DNA of 64,000 bases, from NCBI RefSeq assembly GCF_011068285.1, contig NZ_CP049616.1:2522501-2586500 (forward strand), written 5' to 3'. This DNA comes from Flagellimonas oceani (GTDB lineage: Bacteria; Bacteroidota; Bacteroidia; Flavobacteriales; Flavobacteriaceae). Below the pieces are notes generated by a model, which saw only the letters and a list, made by a program, of their open reading frames with translations, did not search any database and had not been told where the DNA came from. A program made the translations under genes and the position numbers. Numbering within the stretch: position 1 is the stretch's first letter; each line of letters begins with the position of its first letter. This document shows, piece after piece, positions 18,683-27,719 of this stretch.

Positions 18683-19563
18683 GTGGTTTCTTTTTCCAGT
18701 TCTTGTTTAAAGATTTCTAAATTAGCCTTTATTTCATCGTCCAGCTCGGGTTCCTCTATATCTTTGTACTTTTTTAACGCTTCCATCATTATGGATGCCA
18801 CAATTACCCTGGCCGCTTTTTTGTTATCGGCCGGAATCACGAACCAGGGTGCATGTTCCTTTGAAGTTTTGTTCAAGGCCTCCTCGTAACAGGCCTCATA
18901 CGTATCCCAAAGTTTTCGTTCCTCGAGGTCGCCCGGCGAAAATTTCCAATTCTTTTGTTTTAACCGAATCCTCCTCAAAAGGCGCTGTCTCTGCTCTTCT
19001 TTGGATAGATGTAGGAAAAACTTAAAGATTATGGTCCCATTTTCGGAAATATGCTTTTCAAAATCATTGATTTGATTATAGCGTTTTTCCCAAAACTCTT
19101 CATCAATGTCCTCTACAGAATCAATTTGCGGTATGTTCTCGCCCAAAATATATTCGGGATGCACCTTGGTGACCAAAACATTCTCATAATGGGTACGGTT
19201 AAAAACGGAGAATTTCCCTCTTTCGGGCAAGGCTATATAATGTCGCCATAGATAATCGTGCTTTTTTTCCTTGGTAGATGGTACCTTAAAGCTGTGCACC
19301 ACTACGCCCCTAACATTAAAATCCTTGAACACTTCGCGGATCAAACTATCCTTACCAGCGGTATCGATGCCCTGTAGGCAGACCAGCACACCGTATTTTC
19401 CATGTGCATATAGTGTATCTTGAAAATCCCCTAGATCCTTTCTGATACTTTTCAGCTCCTTTTTCAGCTTTTTGTCCGACTCATTAAAGTCCTCGTGTGT
19501 ATCAATTTCGGACAACTTTATTTTATCCGTTACCCGATAATCCTCTGATTTGATTTCTTTCAT
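18679..19563 (-). CDS. PPK2-family polyphosphate:nucleotide phosphotransferase
   Basis: A class of kinase that uses polyphosphate to phosphorylate nucleotides. Motifs: Walker A-like CLQGIDTAGKDSLIREV, VHSFKVPSTKE, and FNRTHYENVLV with the lid arginines in RQRLLRRI. I use the ATG giving MKEIKSEDYRV (294 residues); the upstream TTG at 19599 adds 12 codons with no family support. It is coupled to the M28 peptidase gene by an ATGA overlap, for no obvious metabolic reason. Confidence 0.9.
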   Translation of the reverse strand: MKEIKSEDYRVTDKIKLSEIDTHEDFNESDKKLKKELKSIRKDLGDFQDTLYAHGKYGVLVCLQGIDTAGKDSLIREVFKDFNVRGVVVHSFKVPSTKEKKHDYLWRHYIALPERGKFSVFNRTHYENVLVTKVHPEYILGENIPQIDSVEDIDEEFWEKRYNQINDFEKHISENGTIIFKFFLHLSKEEQRQRLLRRIRLKQKNWKFSPGDLEERKLWDTYEACYEEALNKTSKEHAPWFVIPADNKKAARVIVASIMMEALKKYKDIEEPELDDEIKANLEIFKQELEKETT

Positions 19564-19745
19564 AGGATTGAATATAATCCTTTTTGACCATTCCTTCAAC
19601 CCACCCTCTTCCTGAACATGCAGTTCATCGATACTTTTACCGCTTATACCTTAAGATGGTTATTTAATCGATCTATTTGCCCGCCAGAACGTTGAAAATG
19701 TAACTTTATGGAAATCAATACGCAAAGTCCCAAATCTAAAGCGTT

Positions 19746-20456
19746 ATGAAAGGCAGAAAGATTATCCTACTCATAGTCTTTGTCATTGGCTTGCTCAGCC
19801 TTTGGCTTATGGCTTCCTTCAGCAATCCGGCAAATGCATGCCAATATGCGAGTTCCAACCTGGAGTTCATCAAAAGTAAAATTGAGGATGCGGTAATGGC
19901 CAAAGATTTGAACTTGGCCAAATACCATGCGTACAAAGCACTGAACGGTATCGAAAAGACCAAAGGCAATTTTATGGATTGCGGTTGCGAAGGTGCAATA
20001 GAAAGTCTGGAATCGACACTTGAACATTTAAAAACGGCCACTAAAGCCACTGCCTTGGTCAAGTCCAAGCCGGCGCTGCACAAAGCTTTGGAAAGCACCA
20101 TAATTGGAATTAACGTGCTCCAAGAATTTGAACAGGAAACTTTTAGCGATTATGGCAGCAATGTATTGGTGATGAACACCACGGACGTCCTAGATTTTAA
20201 ACATGGTATGATGCTGACCCAAGGTTCCTCGGTTAAAAAACAAGTGCACCAATGCTTGTTGGATTTTGAATCTTCCTTGAGCAAAGTGGTTTCCGATGTG
20301 GATTGCGAAGAGGCCCATAGGTTTATCTCCAATATTTACGAAGAGGCCCGTCTAAAATTGCTCAACACAAACCTTACCCAACACAAAAAAGAATATCACC
20401 AAAGGGTAAAGACCTTGGCAAAAAAAGCATTGGAAAGCATTGGAAACTGTAATTGA
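19746..20456 (+). CDS. conserved hypothetical protein, single N-terminal anchor
   Basis: A 236-residue protein with one N-terminal hydrophobic segment (KIILLIVFVIGLLSLWLMAS) that is a membrane anchor or signal peptide, followed by a helix-rich exported part. Six cysteines are present, including DCGCEG and VDCEEA. No family is recognised with confidence. It lies alone between PPK2 and the NtrC-like gene and converges with the latter with a gap of only 7 bases. Confidence 0.7.
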   Translation: MKGRKIILLIVFVIGLLSLWLMASFSNPANACQYASSNLEFIKSKIEDAVMAKDLNLAKYHAYKALNGIEKTKGNFMDCGCEGAIESLESTLEHLKTATKATALVKSKPALHKALESTIIGINVLQEFEQETFSDYGSNVLVMNTTDVLDFKHGMMLTQGSSVKKQVHQCLLDFESSLSKVVSDVDCEEAHRFISNIYEEARLKLLNTNLTQHKKEYHQRVKTLAKKALESIGNCN

Positions 20457-20463
20457 TCATTGA

Positions 20464-21627
20464 TTATTTACTGGCAAACAACTTCACATCCTCTTCGGAC
20501 ACTTCCTTGCCGCCCAAAATGATCAATCGCTCCACTACGTTGCGCAGTTCTCGGACATTGCCTGTCCAATCGTAACTTTTGAGCAATTCCACCGCTTTTT
20601 TGGAGAAGCTTTTTTGACCGGTTCCCTGCTCGGCCGCAATTTTTGTGGAAAAATGTTCAATAAGCAATGGAATATCATCACGTCTTTCGTTCAAGGCCGG
20701 AACCTTGATCAAAATTACCGCCAATCGATGGTACAGGTCCTCCCGGAACTTTCCTTCCTCGATTTCCTTTTTTAGATCTTTGTTGGTCGCCGCCAGTACG
20801 CGAACGTCCACTTTTATATCCTTATCGGAACCTACACGCGAAATCTTGTTCTCCTGCAATGCCCTGAGTACCTTGGCCTGTGCGGAAAGACTCATATCCC
20901 CGATCTCGTCCAAAAATATGGTTCCCTTGTTGGCCGCTTCAAACTTGCCCGCACGGTCTTTTACTGCAGAAGTGAATGCTCCCTTAACATGACCGAAGAG
21001 TTCACTCTCTATCAACTCCGAAGGGATTGCGGCACAGTTTACCTCAACAAAGGGCGACGAGGAACGTGGGCTTTTTTGGTGCACCCAATGCGCCACAAGT
21101 TCTTTTCCCGTTCCATTGGACCCTGTTATCAAGACCCTTGCATCGGTAGGGGCCACTTTTTCGATCATTTCCTTGATAGCACCAATTTCCTTGCTCTCAC
21201 CGATCATTTCGTAGTTCTTGGAAATCTTTTTCTTGAGCACCTTGTTCTCTACAGCGAGTTCTTTTCTATCCAGTGCATTCCTAACGGTGGTAAGCAATCT
21301 ATTCAAATCCGGTGGTTTGGAAATATAGTCGTATGCTCCCAGCCTCATGGTGTTCACGGCCGTATCGAGGTCTCCATGGCCCGAAATCATAATAAAGGGA
21401 ATCTCCGGTTTTATTTTTTTTGCCGCTTCCAACACTTCCACCCCGTCCATCTTTGGCATTTTGATGTCGCAGAGCACAAGGTCAAAATCTTCCTTTTTGA
21501 TAATCTCTATTCCAGATAGGCCATCCTCTGCCTCGACCACATTGTAGCTATCGTTCTCCTCAGCGAGTATTTTGACCAATACCCTTCTAATTGCCGATTC
21601 GTCCTCTATTACCAAAATTTTTGACAT
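20464..21627 (-). CDS. sigma-54-type response regulator lacking a DNA-binding domain
   Basis: A 387-residue NtrC-like protein with a receiver domain (phosphoacceptor D54 in VLCDIKMPKMDG) and a complete AAA+ domain (Walker A GSNGTGKE, residues 170-177; Walker B GTIFLDEIGD; NVRELRN near the end). It ends right after the AAA+ lid, so the usual Fis-type helix-turn-helix is absent. The sigma-54 contact loop reads GAFTSA instead of GAFTGA. No sensor kinase is adjacent. It could act from solution or work as an ATPase without sigma-54. Last gene of a minus-strand run. Confidence 0.9.
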   Translation of the reverse strand: MSKILVIEDESAIRRVLVKILAEENDSYNVVEAEDGLSGIEIIKKEDFDLVLCDIKMPKMDGVEVLEAAKKIKPEIPFIMISGHGDLDTAVNTMRLGAYDYISKPPDLNRLLTTVRNALDRKELAVENKVLKKKISKNYEMIGESKEIGAIKEMIEKVAPTDARVLITGSNGTGKELVAHWVHQKSPRSSSPFVEVNCAAIPSELIESELFGHVKGAFTSAVKDRAGKFEAANKGTIFLDEIGDMSLSAQAKVLRALQENKISRVGSDKDIKVDVRVLAATNKDLKKEIEEGKFREDLYHRLAVILIKVPALNERRDDIPLLIEHFSTKIAAEQGTGQKSFSKKAVELLKSYDWTGNVRELRNVVERLIILGGKEVSEEDVKLFASK

Positions 21628-21637
21628 ATGCTGCTAT

Positions 21638-22534
21638 TTAAAATATTCCGATTTTGAAGCCTGTCCTAATATAAAAATTTGGGTCTTTATTGAACAAAAA
21701 CACTTCTCCTTTTTCTTTGTTTCTCAACTTTCCTTCTTGATAAAGCGTAGTTCCCGCTATGGCAAAAAAAGAAATATTGTCCGTTACATTGTATTGATAC
21801 CCCAGACTTCCGACCAACGCATTGAACGATATGCGGGATGCCACCAACCCATTGTCCAAAATAATATCGTTTTGCAGGTTCATAAAATAACCATCCAAGA
21901 ACGATGCCAACTCAAAGCTGTGTTTTTTATCCAGATGGTATTTAAGGTTGGATTTTGGCACTCCAATCACAAACGACCAGTCTGGATGAAATCTTCTATA
22001 ATAGTGTACAAGTGGCAATGGCACGGGAACTCCTGCCGTGCTGTTATAGGTGAGGCCCAAAACAATTCTAAAGGGTTTGTCCGCCTTAGGTTTTTCTTTC
22101 CAAAAGGCCGCCGAGGCATTCATGAAAAAATCATCCATTATTATCCCGTCCAATAAATTGGAGGCTATTCTTGGCGTCAAAATGGTTACCAAGTTCCAGT
22201 CTTCGTTCCATTTTTTGATCAACCCTAGGTTAAAATCAATGATATGAAACCGAATCATCTCCTTTTTATCAAAGGGGAGGTCGGCGGTATAGCCCATGTC
22301 AAAACGGTTATACTCACCCCCTATGGCCAAATATTCATCTTTTTCGTTGAGCTTGATGGGAATATTGAGAAGGGCTTTATAGCGCTGGGTTTTTACACCA
22401 CTTTCATTTTCTGGAATATTTAGGTATTCCAGTCTAAAGATATCTGTGCTTTGCGCCACTAGTCCTTGGCTACAAAGTATTACAACGAAAGCGATACACT
22501 TCCAAATTGCAGTATGGTGTCTTGATTTTTTTAT
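21638..22534 (-). CDS. DUF6268-type outer-membrane beta-barrel protein, possible ATA start
   Basis: The mature part is rich in alternating strands with aromatic ends (YKALLNIPI, LVTILTPRIASN, FYIRTGFKIGIF) and fits the DUF6268 outer-membrane family. The first usual start is GTG at 22459, giving 273 residues with no export signal. The frame is open upstream and encodes a clear signal peptide, KKSRHHTAIWKCIAFVVIL, ending GLVA/QS, whose first codon would be ATA at 22532-22534, five bases after the mscS stop. I therefore extend it; the conservative call is 21638-22459. Confidence 0.8.
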   Translation of the reverse strand: MKKSRHHTAIWKCIAFVVILCSQGLVAQSTDIFRLEYLNIPENESGVKTQRYKALLNIPIKLNEKDEYLAIGGEYNRFDMGYTADLPFDKKEMIRFHIIDFNLGLIKKWNEDWNLVTILTPRIASNLLDGIIMDDFFMNASAAFWKEKPKADKPFRIVLGLTYNSTAGVPVPLPLVHYYRRFHPDWSFVIGVPKSNLKYHLDKKHSFELASFLDGYFMNLQNDIILDNGLVASRISFNALVGSLGYQYNVTDNISFFAIAGTTLYQEGKLRNKEKGEVFLFNKDPNFYIRTGFKIGIF

Positions 22535-22539
22535 GTCTT

Positions 22540-23427
22540 CTATTGTTTGGGCTGAATAATATGTATATCGCGCTGCGGGAACGGTATACTAACGTTGTTT
22601 TCTTTGAATTTGGTATTTATCTTGTAGCGCATTTCACTTTTTATCCGTGGGTCCCGAAAGGTATCGTTGGTAAAAAAGTAAATGGAGAACAGTAGTGCGG
22701 AATCACCAAAATCCTCGAACAGTACAAAGGGCTTTGGGTTTTTAAGGACTTGTTTTTGCGTTAGTGCCACCTCTTCCAAAATTTTGGTCACCAGATCCAC
22801 ATCGCTCCCATAGGCCACGCCCACGCTTACTTTTTCGCGGGTGGTCCTGTGGTTTTGTGTGTAGTTGTAAACAATATCGCTTATAAATTTATGGTTGGGG
22901 AGGATCAGTACCTTATCATCCCGGGTTATGGCGCGTGTTGTGCGGAGCTTGATCTCGAACACCTTTCCCACTTTACCATCGACCTCTACCACATCGCCCA
23001 CCTGTAGGGATTTATCGACTATAATAAAAATGCCTCCAAGAACATCCTTGAACAATTCCTGCAATGCAAGCCCCAATCCAACGAACAATGCTGCCGATGC
23101 AGTGATCACCAAAGTAATGTCCACGCCGGCCGCACTGAGTGTGACCAAAACGGCAATAAGGTAGATCACGTAGTTAATGAACTTAAAGACGCTGGTAAAC
23201 TTATGCTTGTCCTCTTGCTCCATTTTGCGCGTAAATATGTGGCGCAACCATTTTAACAAGAACTTGGTCACCACTATGCTGAGCGTTAATAGCAACAAGA
23301 GTCCAATAGTAAGGTCTATGGACTTTTCTCCTTCACCAATGTGAACCCCGAGATCTAAAAAATCCTTTATGGACCCCCATAGGTCCTCTGTAATGATTTC
23401 CTTTATTTCTTCTGTGCCTTCTTGCAT
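22540..23427 (-). CDS. MscS-family mechanosensitive channel
   Basis: A 295-residue small-conductance mechanosensitive channel. Three N-terminal helices are seen, the pore helix being VVTKF... through ASAALFVGLGLALQELFKDV, and the beta domain has the family signature GDVVEVDGKVGKVFEIKLRTT. It relieves osmotic pressure at the inner membrane. It lies 6 bases after the ABC permease and 5 bases before the extended DUF6268 frame. Confidence 0.93.
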   Translation of the reverse strand: MQEGTEEIKEIITEDLWGSIKDFLDLGVHIGEGEKSIDLTIGLLLLLTLSIVVTKFLLKWLRHIFTRKMEQEDKHKFTSVFKFINYVIYLIAVLVTLSAAGVDITLVITASAALFVGLGLALQELFKDVLGGIFIIVDKSLQVGDVVEVDGKVGKVFEIKLRTTRAITRDDKVLILPNHKFISDIVYNYTQNHRTTREKVSVGVAYGSDVDLVTKILEEVALTQKQVLKNPKPFVLFEDFGDSALLFSIYFFTNDTFRDPRIKSEMRYKINTKFKENNVSIPFPQRDIHIIQPKQ

Positions 23428-23433
23428 GTTATT

Positions 23434-24771
23434 TTAATATCTCAACCATTTTATCAACTCCTTGTAGGTTGGTTTTTTTCCATACATCAAAATACCTGTT
23501 CTGTAAATCTTTGCCGCCAAGGATACAATACCCAAAAAGGTAACGACCAAAAGAAAAACGGACAACAAAAACTGCCATAAAGGTACTCCACCTTCACCGA
23601 TCCCCCCTGGCAAACGCATCAGCATAACAATGGGCGACGTTAACGGAAATAAGGAAAAACCTACCGCTATGGGACCATGAGGATTGCTGAAAACGGAAAA
23701 GAACCCTACGTAAATAGCCAACATTAAAGGTAATATAATAGGGAATATAAATTGTTGCGTATCCGTTTCATTATCCACTGCCGCTCCGATCGCAGCATAA
23801 ATGGAACTATAAATAAGGTAGCCCAGCACAAAATAGATAAAGAACGATACAATGAGCAGGCCCCAGGGAATATCATAGATTTCCTTGGCATACATGGCCA
23901 TATCACTGTCCATTCCTCCAAACTGGGACATTCCTGCCGCTCCGGGCGTTACAACACCTTCGCTTGATAGTGCACTTAAGTCGATGCCAAAAATCAGTAC
24001 GGCCAAAAACAACAAGGCCGAGGCCGATATGATCCAAATGGAAAATTGCGTAATGCCCGCCAAGGAATTGCCAATGATCTTCCCGAGCATCAGTTGGAAC
24101 GGTTTCACTGAAGAAATGATCACTTCAATGATCCTACTTGTTTTCTCCTCGATAACACTACGCATCACAAAACCTCCATAAATTATAATGAACATCATGA
24201 TCGCATAGCCGAATCCACCACCAATAAAAGCTTTGATCTCGTTAACGCCCCGCATGCTTTTTTCTCCATCGAACGTGGAAAGATTGATTTCGAAAGGTTT
24301 TTCCACCGTGGAAAACTGTTCGGAGGTGACGCCTAATTTTTGTAGCCGGTCTTGTCTTAACTGATTTTGAAATACATCCTCTAGCTCTTTGGTCACGGAT
24401 GTACTGGGATTGTCCTTGGTAAACAGATAAGCGGAACGGGACACTTCTTCCACGGTTTTCCCCTCGGGAATGTAGAGCAGTCCGTAATATTCCAAGGCAT
24501 TGGTCGAGTCCTTGGCCTGTTCCAAGGTCAGATCATCCATATGCACGTAGGAAACATTTTTGGAAGGATAAAAATCGCTCTGGAAAAAGGAACTTTTGTT
24601 CAAAACACTTACCACTCTGGTCTCGTCATCATTCACCTTGGCCAAAAAAGCGATCAATACGATCATTCCCACCATTAAAAGAGGACTCAAAATGGTCATA
24701 ACAATAAAGGAACGGTTGCGCACCTTGGCCAAATACTCCCGTTTTATGATCAATCCAAGCTTATTTGCCAT
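23434..24771 (-). CDS. ABC-2 type permease (NatB-like)
   Basis: A 445-residue inner-membrane protein. It has an N-terminal helix after IKREYLAKVRNRSF, a large periplasmic domain (~45-190), and five or more helices in the C-terminal half, including RSVIEEKTSRIIEVIISSV, which is typical of NatB/YhaP exporters. It overlaps the ATPase gene by 11 bases and surely forms a complex with it. Sodium export or drug export are the usual guesses; substrate unknown. Confidence 0.92.
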   Translation of the reverse strand: MANKLGLIIKREYLAKVRNRSFIVMTILSPLLMVGMIVLIAFLAKVNDDETRVVSVLNKSSFFQSDFYPSKNVSYVHMDDLTLEQAKDSTNALEYYGLLYIPEGKTVEEVSRSAYLFTKDNPSTSVTKELEDVFQNQLRQDRLQKLGVTSEQFSTVEKPFEINLSTFDGEKSMRGVNEIKAFIGGGFGYAIMMFIIIYGGFVMRSVIEEKTSRIIEVIISSVKPFQLMLGKIIGNSLAGITQFSIWIISASALLFLAVLIFGIDLSALSSEGVVTPGAAGMSQFGGMDSDMAMYAKEIYDIPWGLLIVSFFIYFVLGYLIYSSIYAAIGAAVDNETDTQQFIFPIILPLMLAIYVGFFSVFSNPHGPIAVGFSLFPLTSPIVMLMRLPGGIGEGGVPLWQFLLSVFLLVVTFLGIVSLAAKIYRTGILMYGKKPTYKELIKWLRY

Positions 24772-25699
24772 TGTCCTTGTTGTTTACGGTTTGAATAAAA
24801 ATGTCGTTGGCCGAAGGTATGGTCTCTTCGAACCGGTTTATGTTGGCATTCTTTGATAAAATCGTCAAAATATCTCCCGTGTGCGTGGATGACAGTTGTA
24901 CTTTAAAATTCAATTGATTTTCAATGGGATCAATTTCCGAAGTAAGAATATTGAACTTGTCCTCCAAGGAATCCAGAAATCCCTTGGCATCATTTTGTAC
25001 TTGCACACCTACATTAAAAATATTGTTCTTATATGCTTTTTTGATATCTGACAATTTTCCATCCAGAATTTTCTCTGATTTATGGATCAGGGCAATGTAC
25101 TCACAAAGCTCTTCCACGGATTCCATCCGGTGCGTGGAAAAAATAATCGAGGTACCATTTTCCTTTAATTGAAGGATCTCGTCCTTGATGATGTTGGCAT
25201 TGATGGGATCAAAACCACTGAATGGTTCATCAAAGATCAGCAACTTGGGCTCGTGGAGCACAGTAACGATAAACTGGATTTTCTGTGCCATTCCTTTGGA
25301 GAGTTCCTGAATCTTCTTGTCCCACCAATCCCCGATGTTCAAACGGTCGAACCAATATTTGAGCTTTGTTTTGGCCTCGTTTTTGGACAATCCCTTCAAC
25401 TGTGCCAAATACAGTGCCTGTTCGCCTACCTTCATACTTTTGTAGAGCCCCCTTTCCTCGGGCAAGTAACCGATGGATGCAATATGCTTTGGGGCCAAGG
25501 GCTCGCCGTTCAACAAAATTTCGCCGGAATCCTGATGCGTGATTTGATTGATTATCCTGATGAAAGAGGTTTTGCCGGCCCCATTGGGACCCAAAAGTCC
25601 GTAAATGCAATTTTTCGGAATTTGAAGTGAGATGTTGCTCAATGCAGTGTGGTCACCGTATGTTTTGGTTACATTTTTGGCAACAAGGATATGATCCAT
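24761..25699 (-). CDS. ABC transporter ATP-binding protein (NatA-like)
   Basis: A 312-residue ATPase with Walker A GPNGAGKTSF, signature LSKGMAQKI, Walker B LLIFDEPFSG and the switch histidine in IFSTHRM. A ~90-residue C-terminal extension is found in this exporter class. First gene of the minus-strand run that continues through the permease, mscS, DUF6268 and NtrC-like genes. A TATCTTTG -7 box (25714-25721) precedes it. Confidence 0.93.
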   Translation of the reverse strand: MDHILVAKNVTKTYGDHTALSNISLQIPKNCIYGLLGPNGAGKTSFIRIINQITHQDSGEILLNGEPLAPKHIASIGYLPEERGLYKSMKVGEQALYLAQLKGLSKNEAKTKLKYWFDRLNIGDWWDKKIQELSKGMAQKIQFIVTVLHEPKLLIFDEPFSGFDPINANIIKDEILQLKENGTSIIFSTHRMESVEELCEYIALIHKSEKILDGKLSDIKKAYKNNIFNVGVQVQNDAKGFLDSLEDKFNILTSEIDPIENQLNFKVQLSSTHTGDILTILSKNANINRFEETIPSANDIFIQTVNNKDNGK

Positions 25700-25713
25700 G
25701 TAAACTATTTTTT

Positions 25714-25721
25714 CAAAGATA
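25714..25721 (-). promoter_or_regulatory. -7 box of the ABC/MscS operon
   Basis: TATCTTTG on the minus strand matches TAnnTTTG and lies 15 bases before the ATPase ATG. No clear -33 TTG at the expected distance. Confidence 0.45.
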
Positions 25722-25750
25722 TGTAATTGCTAGCTACTTGTTTTCCCATA

Positions 25751-25787
25751 AAAACAAAAACCCACCCTCAACAAAATCAAGGATGGG
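25751..25787 (-). terminator. dnaJ terminator
   Basis: Minus-strand stem CCCATCCT / AGGGTGGG (one mismatch) followed by TTTTTGTTTTT. It lies about 95 bases past the dnaJ stop. Confidence 0.7.
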
Positions 25788-25881
25788 AAAAAAATTGCTA
25801 TGAAAAAGAAAATTAGATATCGGTTACCCAACATCAGTTCCAAATATACGTTTTTTATTTAAACAGAAGATTTTTTTTCTT

Positions 25882-26997
25882 TTAAGAGAACATATCTTTC
25901 ACTTTTTCAAAAAAGGATTTGTCCGATTTTTCAGGTTTTGGGGTAAAATTTTCATCGTCCTGCATACGCTCAAAAAATTCCTTCTGCTCTTTATTTATGG
26001 TCTTTGGCGTCCATACGTTCACATGTACGAGCAAATCTCCGGCACCATACCCGTTCAAACTGTTTATTCCCTTGCCACGAAGCCTTAAAATTTTTCCGGA
26101 TTGCAGGCCCGGCTCCAATTTTATGCGCACCTTTCCCCCAACGGCATCGATTTCCTTGGAACTACCAAGAACCGCTTCGGGCATACTGATGTACAAATCG
26201 TAATGCAGGTTATCCCCTTCTCGTTTTAACGTATCGTGCTCCACCGTTTCAATGGCTACCAGTAAATCACCGGCAATTCCATTCCCGGGCGCATCGTTGC
26301 CTTTTCCGGTGACTTTGAGCTGCATGCCGTCCTCGACACCTGGCGGGATTTTGATGGATACTGTCTCCTCGACTACCTTGAGGCCCTGTGCATCGGCATC
26401 CGCAGGTTTTTTATCAATTGTCTGCCCCGCTCCACCACAAGTGGTACAGGTAGTCGCCGTTTGCATTCTACCCAATATGGTATTGGTGATTTTTGTAATC
26501 TGTCCGGTTCCGTTACAGGTTGGACAGGTTTTATAGGTAACGCCATCTGCTTGGAGCTTTCTACGTACCTTCACCTTTTTCTCTACGCCATTGGCAACCT
26601 CTTCCAAGGTCAACTTTACGCGAATACGGAGATTGCTCCCCTTGGCCCTGCGCTGTCCGCCGCCAAATCCGCCAAATCCACTGAATCCACCACCAAAGGC
26701 GCCTCCAAAAATATCACCGAACTGACTGAAGATATCGTCCATATTCATACCTCCGCCGCCAAATCCTCCACTACCATCAAAGGCAGCGTGTCCAAGTTGG
26801 TCATACCTTGCCCTTTTGTCAGGATTGCCCAACACTTCGTAGGCTTCAGCAGATTTCTTGAACATTTCCTCCGCTTTGGCATCTCCAGGATTTTTATCCG
26901 GATGGAATTCGATGGCCTTTTTTCGGTAGGCTTTCTTAATTTCCGCGGCTGAAGCTCCTTTGGAGACTCCCAATATTTCGTAATAATCTTCCTTCAT
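25882..26997 (-). CDS. dnaJ: chaperone DnaJ
   Basis: Hsp70 co-chaperone of 371 residues: J domain with [10 protein letters not shown] (HPD), a Gly/Phe-rich linker (~75-115), a zinc region and two substrate domains, ending [11 protein letters not shown]. The zinc region has only two CXXCXGXG repeats (CPTCNGTG and CTTCGGAG) instead of four, so one zinc site is expected. This appears to be shared by flavobacterial DnaJ. It follows grpE by 6 bases in an operon; dnaK is not in the window. Confidence 0.95.
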   Translation of the reverse strand: MKEDYYEILGVSKGASAAEIKKAYRKKAIEFHPDKNPGDAKAEEMFKKSAEAYEVLGNPDKRARYDQLGHAAFDGSGGFGGGGMNMDDIFSQFGDIFGGAFGGGFSGFGGFGGGQRRAKGSNLRIRVKLTLEEVANGVEKKVKVRRKLQADGVTYKTCPTCNGTGQITKITNTILGRMQTATTCTTCGGAGQTIDKKPADADAQGLKVVEETVSIKIPPGVEDGMQLKVTGKGNDAPGNGIAGDLLVAIETVEHDTLKREGDNLHYDLYISMPEAVLGSSKEIDAVGGKVRIKLEPGLQSGKILRLRGKGINSLNGYGAGDLLVHVNVWTPKTINKEQKEFFERMQDDENFTPKPEKSDKSFFEKVKDMFS

Positions 26998-27003
26998 ACA
27001 ACT

Positions 27004-27582
27004 TTAGTTTCCAACAACAACTTTAGGGTGTCTTATTATACGGTCTCCCAGTTTAAAACCTTTCTCCACCACATCTATGATTTTCCCTTTCATCTTTTTA
27101 TCGGGTGCCGGTATTTGGGTGATGGCATCGTGCACTTCGGCATCAAACTTATCCCCTGGCTTGGCCTCGACCTGCTCCAGACCTTTATTTTTTAGGGTTT
27201 CCCTAAATTTATTGCTGATGAGTTCCACTCCTTTGAACATTTCTTTGTCCTCGGACTTGGAAAGCTCTTTTAGGGCACGGTCAAAATCGTCCAAAATGGG
27301 AAGCATGGCCACCATGACTTCTTGTCCCGCTGTCTTGAACAAATCCATGCGCTCCTTGGAGGTTCTTCGCTTATAATTTTCAAATTCCGCAAAGAGCCTC
27401 AAGAATTTTTCCTTCTCCTTGGCCAAATCCTCACGCAACTTTTCCTCTTCCGAAAGCTCCTCTTCATCATTTTCCTCTGCCTTCTCGCCCTCTATATGTT
27501 CATCGTTCAGCTCAGTACTCTCTTCGGTTTGCCCTTTTTTAGGCTCATCTTCCATTTCCTCAACCTTACTTTTATTGCTCAT
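27004..27582 (-). CDS. grpE: nucleotide exchange factor GrpE
   Basis: A 192-residue cytoplasmic exchange factor for DnaK. A long acidic, low-complexity N-terminus (~1-55) leads into the coiled-coil (EKFLRLFAEFENYKRRTSKER) and the C-terminal beta domain (VVEKGFKLGDRIIRHPKVVV). It is first in the grpE-dnaJ operon. Confidence 0.95.
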   Translation of the reverse strand: MSNKSKVEEMEDEPKKGQTEESTELNDEHIEGEKAEENDEEELSEEEKLREDLAKEKEKFLRLFAEFENYKRRTSKERMDLFKTAGQEVMVAMLPILDDFDRALKELSKSEDKEMFKGVELISNKFRETLKNKGLEQVEAKPGDKFDAEVHDAITQIPAPDKKMKGKIIDVVEKGFKLGDRIIRHPKVVVGN

Positions 27583-27662
27583 GTTCTATTGTTTTATTCT
27601 GATTTGAAGTGGCAAAAGTACTGCCAATTGTATAAAAATGTCAAAATGTCACCGCAAAACAT

Positions 27663-27687
27663 AAAAAAAGCCGCCTAAGCGGACTTT
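27663..27687 (-). terminator. terminator of the epimerase gene
   Basis: Minus-strand CCGC / GCGG hairpin with flanking AG/CT pairing and a following run of seven T. Short stem but good T tract. Confidence 0.6.
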
Positions 27688-27719
27688 ATGTATTTAAAAC
27701 GTTGTGAAATTGGATTTGA

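Noticed and set aside
21572..22156. 194-codon plus-strand ORF
   Set aside because: Antisense to the DUF6268 gene and the start of the NtrC-like gene; no coding signal.
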